Shown piece after piece: positions 23,640 through 34,810 of a stretch of 64,000 nucleotides of DNA. The notes under the pieces were generated by a model. It searched no databases. It saw nothing but the letters and a program-made list of their open reading frames with translations, and was not told where the DNA came from. The stretch is from NCBI GenBank assembly GCA_030998015.1, contig JARWMV010000042.1, positions 62,001-126,000 on the forward strand, given 5' to 3'. The DNA is from Ceratorhiza oryzae-sativae. Taxonomy: Eukaryota; Basidiomycota; Agaricomycetes; Cantharellales; Ceratobasidiaceae. Made by a program: the position numbers and the translations under genes. Position 1 is the stretch's first letter. The number at the start of each line of letters is the position of its first letter.

Positions 23640-24440
23640 CACGATGGTGGAGAAATTGGGGCAGGCCTTGCACAAGGACAGCATTTTTTCCCAATCATCC
23701 ATTGTCAATTCAGCATACTCCTTTGTAGCCCAGCAATCATCCCCTCCACTCCCTCTGTTGTTGGTCCAGGTGCATGAATGCAGCATTTGCACCCCCAGTG
23801 TTGGTTTCTCCAGTGCATACCAAAGGGACAGGTCTGTAAAATGGGGAACCAGGTGGTCTTGGGTAGTCGGCTCTGGAGTCCACCAGTAATGGAGCCCAGC
23901 AGAGTGCCATTGCATCATGTAGGCAAAGTAGGAGCTGTCTGCAGTGACAAAGTGCAGCCAGTGTTGGTTGGTGCCATTGGTGAGGGATCCAGGAGTGTCC
24001 TTGCCAATGAGGTCAAGCCAAAAGAGGTACCCCAAGCCAGGGTGCTTGTAGACGCCTCTGCTGATCTAGTGGCAGGCTCTGCAAGTTTGATGTCTCAGCA
24101 AGTGGCCAGAGAAGGTGTCCTCCTGTCCTAGGCAGTTGAGCAGGACCTTGGGGATGGTGCTTATGTAGAGGTCAATGTTAGCAATACAGTTGAACCCAAG
24201 GTGCAGTGACATGGTGGTTTGGGAGCGATATGGGGCAGGGAGGAGCAGAATTGAGAGTGAGAGGGGCAGCAGCAAAGTATGATAGCACAAAACGCAGAGT
24301 TTTGGACTTGCTGCTGCATTGCCCTCCCCTCCTTCTTGTAGCTGGGAGTCTTCTCACTGGAACAGGGTCACCAGGCGCCAGAGCATCTGGTTTGTTTGCA
24401 AGGAAGTCCCTAATTTTCCTGTCCAGGGGTTTCATCTCCT
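23640..24440 (-). pseudogene. Element 2a: coding extension 3' of chromodomain
   Basis: Downstream of the chromodomain both family-2 copies carry a conserved protein segment. In copy 2a the clearest stretch is 24035-23640, with landmarks YLFWLD, WLHFV, MMQWHS, NRGSGGD and WATKEYAEL. In copy 2c the same landmarks occur at about 38340-38790. Conservation at protein level between two decayed copies suggests real coding, either a C-terminal extension of Pol or a separate 3' ORF. Function unknown: I see no signal peptide or clear membrane helix that would argue for an envelope protein. Confidence 0.7.
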
Positions 24441-27400
24441 CCAAATCTGTCTATGTGTCATCATCAAGCAGACCATAGCCCTTCCATCGGACCCTGTAGT
24501 GTGATTTTCCATCCTTGACTTTCCAATCCAGTAATTTGTCAACCTTATGATGTTCCTCCTCTTGTTGTGTGAATACTGGACGGTCAGGTACAAAGGAGCA
24601 GCCGAAATCAATATCCTAAACCACAGGAGAGAAGTGAGACATGGAATACATTGTATATCTTCATGCTCTCTGGCAGGTGCAGATTGTATGCATGTGAGCC
24701 TATGCGCTCAGCAACTGCAGAGGGACCATATCACTTGTGATCCATCTTCTTGTTGGGTCGCTGAGATGTGATATTTGTGCTCAGAAGCCAAACCTTATCA
24801 CCAATGCTGAATTCCACAGGAAATTTGCCTTTATCTGCTTTTTCGTGGCATTCTTGTGCCCATTTCAGTGCAGCATTGACTTCCTGGATATTCTGATAGA
24901 GTTCCCTAGCCCTGTCATCTGCCACAGCAACTCCAGTGGGCTCCAGAGACAGTGCAATTACTGGGGAGCAACCATAATGAATCTGAAATGGAGATTTGCC
25001 TGTTGCCTCACATCAAGCATTGTTGTGAGCAAATTCAGCCAGAGGAAGCCAGTCTGCCCAGTCTGTTTGCTTCTGGTTTACAAAGGCGCACAAGTAAGCT
25101 CCCCACTAATTCTTGATCTCAGTTTGCCCATCTGTTTGCAGGTGATTGGCTGTAGAGAATTTTGGTTCAATTTGGAGTGACCTGTAAAGAGCCTTCAGGA
25201 ATCGTGCATTGATAGACAGCCCCCTGTCCAAGACATTGGTTGTTGGAGTTCCATGCAGCTTCCAGATGTGAAGGAGAAACATTTCCGTGACACCTTCTGC
25301 TGATGACACCTCTCTGCAGGGGATCAGGGTGCATTATCTTGGAGAAGCAGTCTACCACTGTCAGAATGCTGTCAAAGCACTTGGATTTTGGCAGCTTGAC
25401 AAGGAAATCATAAGAGATAACTTCCAGGGACCAGCAGAAACATGGAGAGGCTGTAGGGCAAAGGGTTTTTCATGCCCCTTGCTCCTTGGGCAGATTTCAC
25501 AAGAGTCTACATAGCAATTGACCTGGAACGTCATAGCTAGCCAGTAGTAGTTCTGGGACAATGGCTCAAGAGTACATGCAGGTCCTTGATGACCAGCAGC
25601 CAGAGAATCATGGAAGTGAGATAAGAAGCTCAGTTTGATGTCAGGCTCATCAGGGACAAAAACTCTTCCCTGATGAAACAAGACTCTGTCTGCATAGAAT
25701 AGTCCTTGAACTGTGCTGCCACAGATTGGGGCATGTTCTCTGCACTGGAGACAGCAGAGATCATCACTTCAAGGCTAGGATCCTTTGACAGCACACCTTT
25801 GATGAGGGAAATCAGCAGGGCTGACATATCTGCTGCTTTGCCAACAAACAGGTGTTCTGGAAGCATTATTGGAGGCTCAGGTTCAGAAGGGATGTGATCC
25901 AGCTGCCGTGAGAGCTTATTGGGTTTCTCTAACTGTTTACCTGGGCTGTGTTCAATGATAAAGTTGTAGAAGGCCAAGGTGAGGTTCCAGCATGCATGCC
26001 ATCTGTTAAAGTTTGTGGAAGTCTACCAGTTCTCCAGATTCTTGTGATCAGTCAAGATGGTGACTGGGTGTTTTGTTCCTTCCAGGAAAATGCACCAGCA
26101 TTCAAATGATCAAATGATAGTCAGCAGTTCCTTGTCATGAGTATCATATTTCAGCTCTGCAGGGGAGAGACACTGGCTGACATGAAGGCTACAGGATGCA
26201 TGAGTCCATCAGCCTGTCACTGAGACAGCACAGCACCTATTGCACTGCTGGAAGCATCAGTTTCCCAAGGGTGGGGTTCATACTCATTTTGGTGTGCAAG
26301 CACAGGTTCTAATGAAATTGCCTGTTTGATGCCATCAAATGCTGCTTGCTGCTCTTCTGCCCAATGCCATGTGTAACGAGCCTTGCTCCTGACATGTCAT
26401 CAATTTCATTTGTGATATCTCTCTCTTGTGTTCCCTTGATTTTTGCCTGCTTTATGCAACATTTACTTGTGCATGTGCTTCCATCTTTGCCTATTCTTGC
26501 TTGTCTTGCTTGCCCATGCCTGTTCTTACTTATACTCGCTTATACTTGCTTCCTGTTGCTTGTACTGGGTTAGCTGTTGCTGGTACTTACACGTCAATTG
26601 CCATCTTTGCCCCAAATAGTACTTAAGCAATTCTGTGAAGCGTCTCTGGTCTCCAGAGCACTTTACCTTGTCTGTTCACACTTTCCACTGCTCTGAGACT
26701 CAGTCTTTCTCACTAGGGATTCCCCCAGCTGACTACACATTGTCAGTTGTGACACCAGGGATGTCCAGATTTGTAAGAGCTTGTAGTGGCCTTACCAACT
26801 GGTTAGAATCCACAAAGCAGCAATGGTAGAACTTTTCAAATACCAGGCAACTCTGCATTTGTTTCACAGTCAGAGGAGCTGGCCATTTGATAATTGCCTT
26901 GACTTTCTCCTTCTCCATTGAGCTCCCTTCAGGAATAATTGCCAAGCGAATGTAGCTAACTGAGGTGACTGCAAGATGGCACTTTGCAGGGTTGCAGAAT
27001 GGGTTATGCTTCTGTAAACGAGTGAGAGCCTCCCTGACATGTTCCACATGCTCCTCTCTGCTGTTAGAGAAGATCAGCATGTCATCCAGGTAGACAATGA
27101 CAAAGATATCCAAGATATCCCTAAAAATGTTGTTCCTGAAGGGCTGGAACACAGCAGGTGCATTTGTGAGGCCAAATGGCATGACCAGACATTCAAACAG
27201 CCTGTATTTGGTGCAGAATGCTGTTTTCCACTCGTCCCCTTTCTTGATGCACATGTCATCATACAGAGATGTCACCCTGGAAGAGCCTGGGTACCCACAA
27301 TTATAATGTCTTACACAGACTTGGCAATCCATTTGCAACTGTTTGTAATGCAGATACCTGGGCTTTTCCTGGGTGACATCACTATCATTGTATCCTGAAT

Positions 27401-27667
27401 GCAAATCCAGCTTGGTGAAGATCTTTGCACATCAGAGCTTCTCAATCAGCTCACCCTGACATGGCAGTGCATAGCAGTCAATGATGGTGATATTATTCAG
27501 ATGCCAATAGTCAACCACAAGGCACAAGCAGCCATCAGCCTTCTTGACAAACATTACTGGAGCACCTGCTGGGGGAGGTGCTGGGGCAGACCTTGCCACT
27601 TGCAAGCTCTGTACCAAGGTGCCCCCTGACCACAGCTGCCCCAGCCTGTGCCATTGGGTAGATATGA
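24440..27667 (-). pseudogene. pol: Element 2a pol: RT, RNase H, integrase, chromodomain
   Basis: Reverse transcriptase begins with PVMFVKKADG (near 27530-27560) and has the catalytic YLDDMLIFS (about 27070-27095), intact. RNase H follows, split by an LTR2 solo at 26372. It ends in a block with IIEHSPGK-x-LEKPNKLSR (near 25920-25960). Integrase shows the zinc-binding HFHDSLAAGH with C-x2-C (25500-25620), first Asp in YDFLVKLPKS (near 25410), second Asp in DRG (near 25230) and Glu in TDGQTE (near 25125). The chromodomain (about 24430-24545) has YRVRWKGYG and then a stop where copy 2c has Trp. Pol makes and integrates the cDNA, and the chromodomain directs integration to chromatin. Frame breaks are frequent, so the product is not made whole. 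Confidence 0.88.
26372..26754 (+). mobile_element. Solo LTR2 nested in element 2a RNase H
   Basis: 383 bp from TGTAACGAGCC to GTTGTGACA, opposite in orientation to the host element. Flanks CCATG (left) and CCAGG (right) differ by one base, a near-intact 5-bp target duplication. Pol coding resumes on both sides, showing insertion into the RT-RNase H junction. Confidence 0.88.
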
Positions 27668-27675
27668 CCCCAAGG
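27668..27675. repeat. hAT target-site duplication, left
   Basis: CCCCAAGG immediately left of the hAT terminus, repeated exactly at 34309-34316. Eight base pairs is the hAT-superfamily duplication length. Joining the flanks across it restores pol reading through the protease-RT linker. Confidence 0.93.
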
Positions 27676-27999
27676 TGAGGGAGCTGTGCCAGGCTCCGTC
27701 TGCAGGAATTTGCCAGAATTCCGTTTGAAATTCCAGTGAATTCCGGCAATCCCAGAGCCGGAGCAGGAGCAGGAGCTCAGTGGCAATGACAGGCTCCATG
27801 GCAGACTCCTGGTTAGTGTACCAGCATTCCGGCATGTGACGGGCTCCGGCGCTGCCAGAATTCCTGCAATGGCAGAATTCCGACTTGCTGGAGGCTGGCA
27901 CACACTGGAATTTTGGCAAGCAGAACTTCAAAATATATCTTCATTCGAGCACAAAAGCTCCAATATAATATATGAAAACAGTTTTAGTACAGCTAATAT

Positions 28000-29299
28000 T
28001 TTTATGATATTCACACCTGTATTGCATTATGGGAAGACCAATACAATATATTATTCATCACATACACAAGAATTCAACACACAAAACAGATGATGTAGAT
28101 AAACAACCACAACAAGATGCAGTGGCAACACTGAGTACCACCTCAGCTACAAATAAAAGGCCTTCAGTCTACCTCCCACACTATCACAACATGCAAGAAC
28201 GGACACAATTTCTGAATGTGTAGCGCAGACACTACACCAGAAGGGAAATCAGCAACTCGAACATACTATGTAAAACAGTACAGCACTTACGTGAAATCAG
28301 CCAAACATCAACAAGAGAGCTTGGGGGTCTTGGTGGTCAATGATGAAATGCAGGTAGACAGAGTGAACCAAGTGCTGTGTTCAAGACTAAGTGAACGGTT
28401 GGACACCACAAAAAACCATGAGCACATACCATGAGTCATCTGTAATGTGCCATGTGAGTGTGGATGAGAGGGGTGATATGGCCATGCTGCATGATTGGGG
28501 ATGGGATTGTGCAGCATGGTGTATATGTCGGATGGAAGAGGTGTTCTATAGGTGGGATTGAATGGATATAAAATTGGGATTGGGTGCAGCAGGCTTCAGA
28601 GCTTTGAGTTGAGAATGCAAGAGGGTGAAAATGGGATTGGACAGGGTGCCAGATACAGAGTGGTCGGTTCAGCTGTAGGATATGTGGTGGACAGGGTGGG
28701 CATATGCTGGTGGGCAGTGAAAGTCGAGGGCAAGTGGTAATTGGATTGTTGGGCCAGGAGAACACAAAGGAGTATAGTTGGTTTGGGATCCAAACGAGGG
28801 GGCGACTCAAGCACAACCATGATGAACAGCACTGACCACACTGAATGGTGGCATAAGATTGATGCACTTGAAGTGAGAGAAAAGGGAGTCAGAGACAAGG
28901 ATGGGACAAGACTGGGGACAAACCAGGAGGTGGACAATTTGTGTCAACAATGCAAAGCCTGTGTCTGCATGACAACAGCCTATCACATCAATTAGCTTAA
29001 GATGAGCAGGTATGTGGGTGGTTTTTACAAACTGTTCTTCAAATGAGGGTGGTCTGGTAGAGGTCAGGTTGATGTTGTGATGGTTTTGTTGATGTGTCCA
29101 AAGGTGGCAGTGTAGAAGACCCTTATGCAATTGGCACAAGCAAAAGACACAGATATATTTGGATGGGTGATAGTATATATGGGTGGATTTGAATAGGGAA
29201 AAGCAAGCAAGACATCTTGAGGGGAGGAAGAGCATTGGACAGAGGTAGGAGGATAGAGGGCACACAATATAATGCTTGGGTAAAACCGTTCTGCTCAGT
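28000..29299. other. hAT interior 3' of the transposase
   Basis: Between the left subterminal repeats and the transposase stop. Open stretches (28436-28867 and 28807-29304, minus) have no recognisable domain and probably are non-coding interior. Confidence 0.35.
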
Positions 29300-32200
29300 C
29301 TCACCTTACTTCGCCAATCCCTTGCCCATTGCCTGTCTGTGCATCTTTGGCATGATCAAGCAGCCTGGCTGCACCATGTTTGCCTTTGAATAGCAGCCAA
29401 GTGTTGTAGTAGCTTGAATGGTCGATGAACTGAGCTTGTGTTGTTGTTTGCCTACCATCAAGCTGACAAATGAAAACAAGCACTCCACATCCACACTGGT
29501 AGCTGATCAGAACATCAGCAAGAGCATAATTGAATAAAACGTTCATGCATGCATGCCTGAACAACTCACCTGGCATTGTTAAAATGTCCAGCACCATTTG
29601 CATAAGGCTGTCCATGTTGTTACCAGCAATGCGTTGGCTGTACCACCACTGGACTGGGTTGCAGAGAACCAGGTTGCTGTATGCATCACAAGTTGGACAA
29701 ATCATAGAGCCTATCACAAAGAATCAGGTAACGAATGCACAATACTGGAAGGTAACTGACCATTGACAAATGCACATCTGGGCAGGGCATGGCACCTTGC
29801 TTGACAACATCATTTCCAAATGGATGTGCCACGAAAGACTATTAATATAATGGTTATCTCAAGTTTCTACAAGTAAATAAGTGAGACACAAGTGACTCAC
29901 TGGGTATCCAAATTGAGAAGTCAGTGATGGGGTGGTGGTGTCTACAGATCCAGCCACTGGTTTATAGTATGCTTCATAAATCTTGATGGCCAGTAAAATA
30001 GCTGCCTCAATCCATTCCTCCAGCCACTTGGCAAGGTGTAGATACACTGTGCACATCCCAGGATGCAAGACTAGAAAAGAATAAACGTTAGCAGTTCGAA
30101 TTGAGCAATGTTTACATTTATGGACAGAGAGTTGGTAAAGTGAGCACTTATCAGTTTTGCTGTAGTATTTATTCAGGACCTGAAGGCCACAATGTGCAGC
30201 ATGATGGATGTAGAGGGGAAGTGTGGTATCCTTGCAAAATTTGCTGTACATGTAGTTGAGGGAGTCAAAATGGACAATAACATCTGCAAGCAATGGGACG
30301 TCAGCATGTGACATTGTGTCTGTGACAATTTTGAATGCCTAAATCAACAGGCAAAATGAGTGATTTGAACAATTAAACAGTTAAAGCACACCTGAAATAG
30401 TAGGTTCAGATATTTAATGTGTCTGAGATCTTGCTTGGACATCTGGTACTTCTCTGGGATGGAGACCTGGCTGTCAGCCTGCATCTTCAATCTGTGAAAT
30501 ATTTGAATAGGTAATCTGACATGAAATTCATCAACACTTACATAGCAGAAAAGGTTTGCTCTGTGTCATTGTACATATCCCCAGTCAAGTTCCAATGAGT
30601 AATTATATCTTGTTGAATGTTATGCGCACCCTTGATACCAAGGACCAGGCAAGCCAGAATAAAAATGGCCTTAAGTGGGGTGCAGAACCAAAGCTTCTTA
30701 GCCCACCAAGCAAGCTACAATTGTGTAAGTACTGGAAGTAAGATATATTGTGCAATACACATGCCTTCCTGCTGATCCATGCTGCATGCTTTGCATCAAT
30801 GTCATCCTGAGAGCCAGGGACAATTGCTCAAATGTTGCAGCTCTCAACCTCTTTCTCAAAGTTACTTGCATTGTTGTTGCTGTTGTTGTTGCTGTCTTCT
30901 TGGTCCAAAGACCAAGATGCTGCTTCACCCTCAAGATCTCCATTGTCCACATGGTTCTCATCAATCTACAAAGGTGCAGGGTTAACTCAGGGAACTGCTC
31001 AGGGTCAAGCTGAACACAAATCTTTTGCCAAATTGTCCCTGCAAACTAGCCTATGATCAAAGTCTTCATCTTCCCAATCAATGTTGTTGTCTTGTCCATT
31101 GTCATCATTAGTGCAAGGCAGCTGTTTACAGAATGGGCTTGCCACAGCCTAGTGCTTATAATTAGCTTGTATTCAATTTGTACAGTAAATGGAGAGATAC
31201 ATACCTGGGTTGCCAGATTCATCACATGAGCAAAGCAAAACACATGGCATTTGATGCCTGTAAACCTTGCAAAGTTGTAGGTACCCATATGCTTGACCAT
31301 TGCATCAATGTTGAATGCATTATCACCCACCATACCCCAAACCTAGAGCCCAGTTTAGCCACATGGAGTAAGTCATCCTCATTACCTACACAATCCTCAA
31401 TTTCAAACTTCTGCCAGATCTTGTGCAGCTTCTTGGCAAGCTGCACACCTGTATGCAATTGGGTACTGAAGCTTAACTGAATGCCAGGTTGGTTAGTTGC
31501 TATATGCACTATGCCCAGCTCTGAGTACTCACTCTAGACACTCTAGCACAAACCTCTTCATTTGTATTGCATCCTTTTGGACATCTTGGTGGTATATGAC
31601 CATGCCAAGGTAGTTGTGACCATTGTCCAATTGGTACATGTCCAATCTGATGTGTAAGGCACCAGAGACATCCTAAGTTGGGTGAGCCAGGGTCATGTAA
31701 CCTTAAATGCAGGGGAACCAATTTACCTTGAGCATCTTCATGATGTCCTGCTGCGTTGCCTGATGCATCGCTTTGATATCTTTGGGGATTGTGTTTTGGT
31801 TGGGTAGGTACTTCTATGCATTTGGATGTAATATTTTGCAGAGCTTTGCAAATAGTCCTAAGCATGTGCAGTGTAGCAATGTATGATACTCACATAACAA
31901 TCCTTGACAATATTAAAAGGACAAGCATTCTTGCATACCCACCAAGCAACAAATTCACAAACTGATTGCTTGGTGAGCTCAGCTGTGTCAGTGAATCTGT
32001 GCTCTGAGAGAGTTGAAGCTTGGTCCCACTCCAATTTGCAGTGGTGCATGTGTGAAAGAAGCCTGGATGTATCACCCACTCCCACCTGCCATGTGGCTTG
32101 TTTTGGGCAGCTAATATTGTAGGTCAACATGGATGTGTGGAATAGCAAGAATGACTTACTGTTTGCATTGGAAAATATGTTGTTTTGGTGGGTTGCTGCT

Positions 32201-32398
32201 GGTGTAATCAATGACAGGATCCTCAAAAAACTTGTAGGCTTCTGACCTAGTCAACTTCATCTGATTTATTAGATCCTCTACAAATCCCTGGCATAAATTG
32301 TGAGTCAAAAGGGGGTGAAGTATATGTGCACCTAGCTCTTTTTGAGCTGGATGCTCCTGGTGCTGTAATTTTGTCTTTTCTCTCCAAGCGACAGGCAT
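29300..32398 (-). pseudogene. hAT transposase (BED finger, multi-exon, nearly intact)
   Basis: Reads 32398 to about 29300. Exon 1 ends in a BED zinc finger completed across intron 1 (32111-32159, 49 nt): C-x2-C, then HMHHC, followed by a VKDCY end near 31900. Next come a helical block, then the RNase H-fold core with GHNYLGMV (near 31600), GDNAFN (near 31325) and FCFAHVMNL (31205-31240), an Asp/Asn-rich linker, LNKYYSKTD (near 30155), WLEEWIEAA (near 30010) and the C-terminal dimerisation block DVECLFSF with HKLSSST (29490-29430). At least eight short GT-AG introns can be placed. I see one likely nonsense codon in the exon around 31810 and cannot exclude others. The protein would bind the terminal repeats and cut and paste the element. 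Confidence 0.85.
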
Positions 32399-32399
32399 A

Positions 32400-34080
32400 T
32401 GAACAGAGCCCGATTTGGATCACCTGTTGAAGTCTGGCAGGTCAAACCTGGAGCCAGCAGGAGTTGAGGAGCAGGTGATAAAAGCAGGAGTTGAGGAGTG
32501 AGTAATCAATGACACATATGGTGTTGGGCAGCAAGTAGACATGGTTTGGTGTTCAATTCTGATTTGGGCAGACTCTGGACTAAGGTTAGCTAACTATATT
32601 GCTCTGGGGAACCCTGAAATGTTACTGCTTAGTGGACTAGAGTTGGTCTGCATGCGTTTTTGAGGTTGTTGTTGAAGTCGACCTTGAGTAGCTTGTTCTA
32701 TGTTAGTCATAGATATATTCCAAATTAAACATAAATCTTACTGTCAATCTGGATCTCATTGTTGTCAGACTGAGTCACATGGTTTGGTGCAGTTGCCAGG
32801 ATCCTGTTCAATACCTCAAAAATCCACTGCTTGATTGCTGTGTAACAAGCAGGTGATATGGAAGATAATTTGGAGTTGCAGCAACACATTTATGCAGAAT
32901 AAAATGCAGCTTCTGCCACCAAGTGATGCAAAGGGTTAGTCACTCAATCAGATCACATGACACTGTGTTTTTGTCACTCTCCCACCATGCCAGCATCACA
33001 TGGTAGTTGTTGTTGGCTTTTGTTGGACCACAACAGCAACAATTCACCCCAGCTGGCAGTAAGTATGAGTTTAAATCTTCCTATTGTGCAATAAAACTGA
33101 GCGCTTGCTAGTCCTAGACACAATTTGCATCATGCTTGCCTTGCAGGAGCAGCTTCAATAACAGGTAATTGGATTTTTTCACTGCTTGATGTGAATAATG
33201 GCAAACCATGCATCTCTGTTGTTGGGGATCACACTTGGATCAAGCCAAGCATGATTGTCCAATCTGCTCCTGTCTGTTTAAGGTGGAGCAGCAACCAAGC
33301 TGGTATGTATATTCAATCTGTTTGTTTATTGCCTCATATACTCATTGCTGCAATTTTGTAGCAATCACGCCATGTGCAATCATGTTCTTACCTGCTAATT
33401 GCATATTCCAGCCTTCAGGGTCTTCCACAATTTTTGTGAGTGCTTTTGTAGTCAATCATGCCTGCACACTCTTGCACTTATTTGGGCCTGCTGTTCTCCC
33501 ACTGTCATTTACAGGCAATGCATTGTGTATCATTGTTTCACTAACATGCTGTTGTATTTGTAGGATCAAAATCTTGTTGATATCTATGTAATCCATTGTC
33601 CTTGGCCAGATGTTTGCACATGTTCATTCCTATTCCCAGACATAAGTTGTGTCTTATGTGGCTTACTAGTCACAGCTGGCTAATGGTTGCTAATGTGCCA
33701 TTAGATCCTGTTGCAGTCTATCCTTGAGTCAAGCGGCTTGTAGAGTGGTTTCAGCTCATGCAATTCATTTGCAGGATGTAGATTCCTTTTTCTATAGTGA
33801 ATTGTCAATTGATTAGCTGCATCTTATCAGCCACCTTACGATTCAGTTTCTGCTGTGTTGGATTGGCTTTGGAAGTGTTGATAGCATATCTGTTCTTAGT
33901 TGTATCTCATTGTTGTTTCTTTTTATTGTGTCTGGTTCTCTAGTGGCATTCGAATATACTACTTCTCATTAAAATCATTGAATGTCCCCACAACAATACA
34001 TGATAAAATAAAAAATTGTTGCAGCTTTTGCACTTGTCTAATATCCCTGAGTCTGATACATTTATTTCTGCCCCATCCTC
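32400..34080. other. hAT interior 5' of the transposase
   Basis: 1.7 kb upstream of the transposase start, with only small ORFs on the plus strand (33125-33591). It presumably holds the promoter; no clear TATA box or second gene was recognised. Confidence 0.35.
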
Positions 34081-34308
34081 CTATTTAGGTTCTGTGTCTC
34101 CTGCATTCCTGTGCGATCAGGGCTCTGGCACTCCTGCATTCCTGCATGGCCAGAGTACTGGCATTCCAGCATTCCAGCTGGTGCCGGAGTCCTATGGAAT
34201 TCCAGTGTTCTGGCAGCAGGAGCCAGAGCTGGAGCCAGAATGCCAAAAACTAGGAGGAGTCTGCCTGCAGGAGGCGGACTCCTGCAAATTTCCGGCACAG
34301 CAACCTTA

Positions 34309-34316
34309 CCCCAAGG
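34309..34316. repeat. hAT target-site duplication, right
   Basis: CCCCAAGG, an exact copy of 27668-27675. Confidence 0.93.
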
Positions 34317-34810
34317 CACATTATCACTGCCTTCCAAAGAAATTGCACAATCATAGGGCTGGTGAGGGGTGGAGATGTAAAGAATTCCACTCCAAATTTT
34401 TTCTGGAACTCTTGGAACTCAGGAGGGATCTCCAGAGTGTATGTAATGTCTGCATTCTTCCAAGAGATTGGTTCAGGAAGTTTGATTATCATGTTTATCC
34501 AGTCTACATCAAGATTGGCCTGCCACAACCAGGGAAGTCCCATAATGATGTCCTGGTGACCAAGAGAGAGACAAAAGAATGTTGCAGTGAAGGAATGTGA
34601 TTTTACAGTGAATTTGCTGGTGCATTTGAAGCAGACCAAGTCCCTGACTTCTTTGCCATTAATCCCAACAACCTGACATGGGGGAACTGACTTCTGTGAG
34701 GGGAATAGATAGACAACATGCATGTTGAGGGTCAATAAAAGTTGTTCAGGATCCAGAGTCAATTGGAGCAGAATGGGAGCCTGTGATTCCCTCAATGTCA
34801 AGAGTTATTA
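34317..34810 (-). pseudogene. pol: Element 2a protease and linker to RT
   Basis: Minus-strand frame with an aspartic protease site reading PIDSGS (34746-34765, different frame from what follows) and, downstream, DIIMGLPWL (near 34535), the usual IxG-x-P-W-L partner of retropepsins in chromoviruses. The linker (PPEFQEFQKKFG near 34410) runs into the hAT insertion; after removing hAT the frame continues PWG-x-IYP into the RT. Broken by a frameshift after the active site. Confidence 0.78.

Larger units (their letters stand above)
27676..34308 (-). mobile_element. Complete hAT transposon with 8-bp target duplication
   Basis: 6,633 bp bounded by imperfect terminal inverted repeats: left TGAGGGAGCTGTGCCAGG, right (complement) TAAGGTTGCTGTGCCGG. 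An exact CCCCAAGG duplication flanks both ends. Both subterminal regions (27690-27910 and 34090-34290) are packed with short GCCAGAATTCC/AATTCCAG-type repeats, as expected for hAT transposase binding sites. It encodes a BED-finger transposase on the minus strand. It is inserted in the protease-RT linker of Ty3 element 2a, so it is younger than that copy. Subterminal CpGs are better preserved than in the host element. Confidence 0.93.

Noticed and set aside
23433..24035. Envelope protein of family 2
   Set aside because: The stretch has no membrane segments and seems to continue the pol frame in copy 2c.
30870..30900. Selenocysteine or poly-Gln coding repeat
   Set aside because: The TTG/CAA triplets encode the Asn/Gln-rich linker of the hAT transposase on the minus strand.
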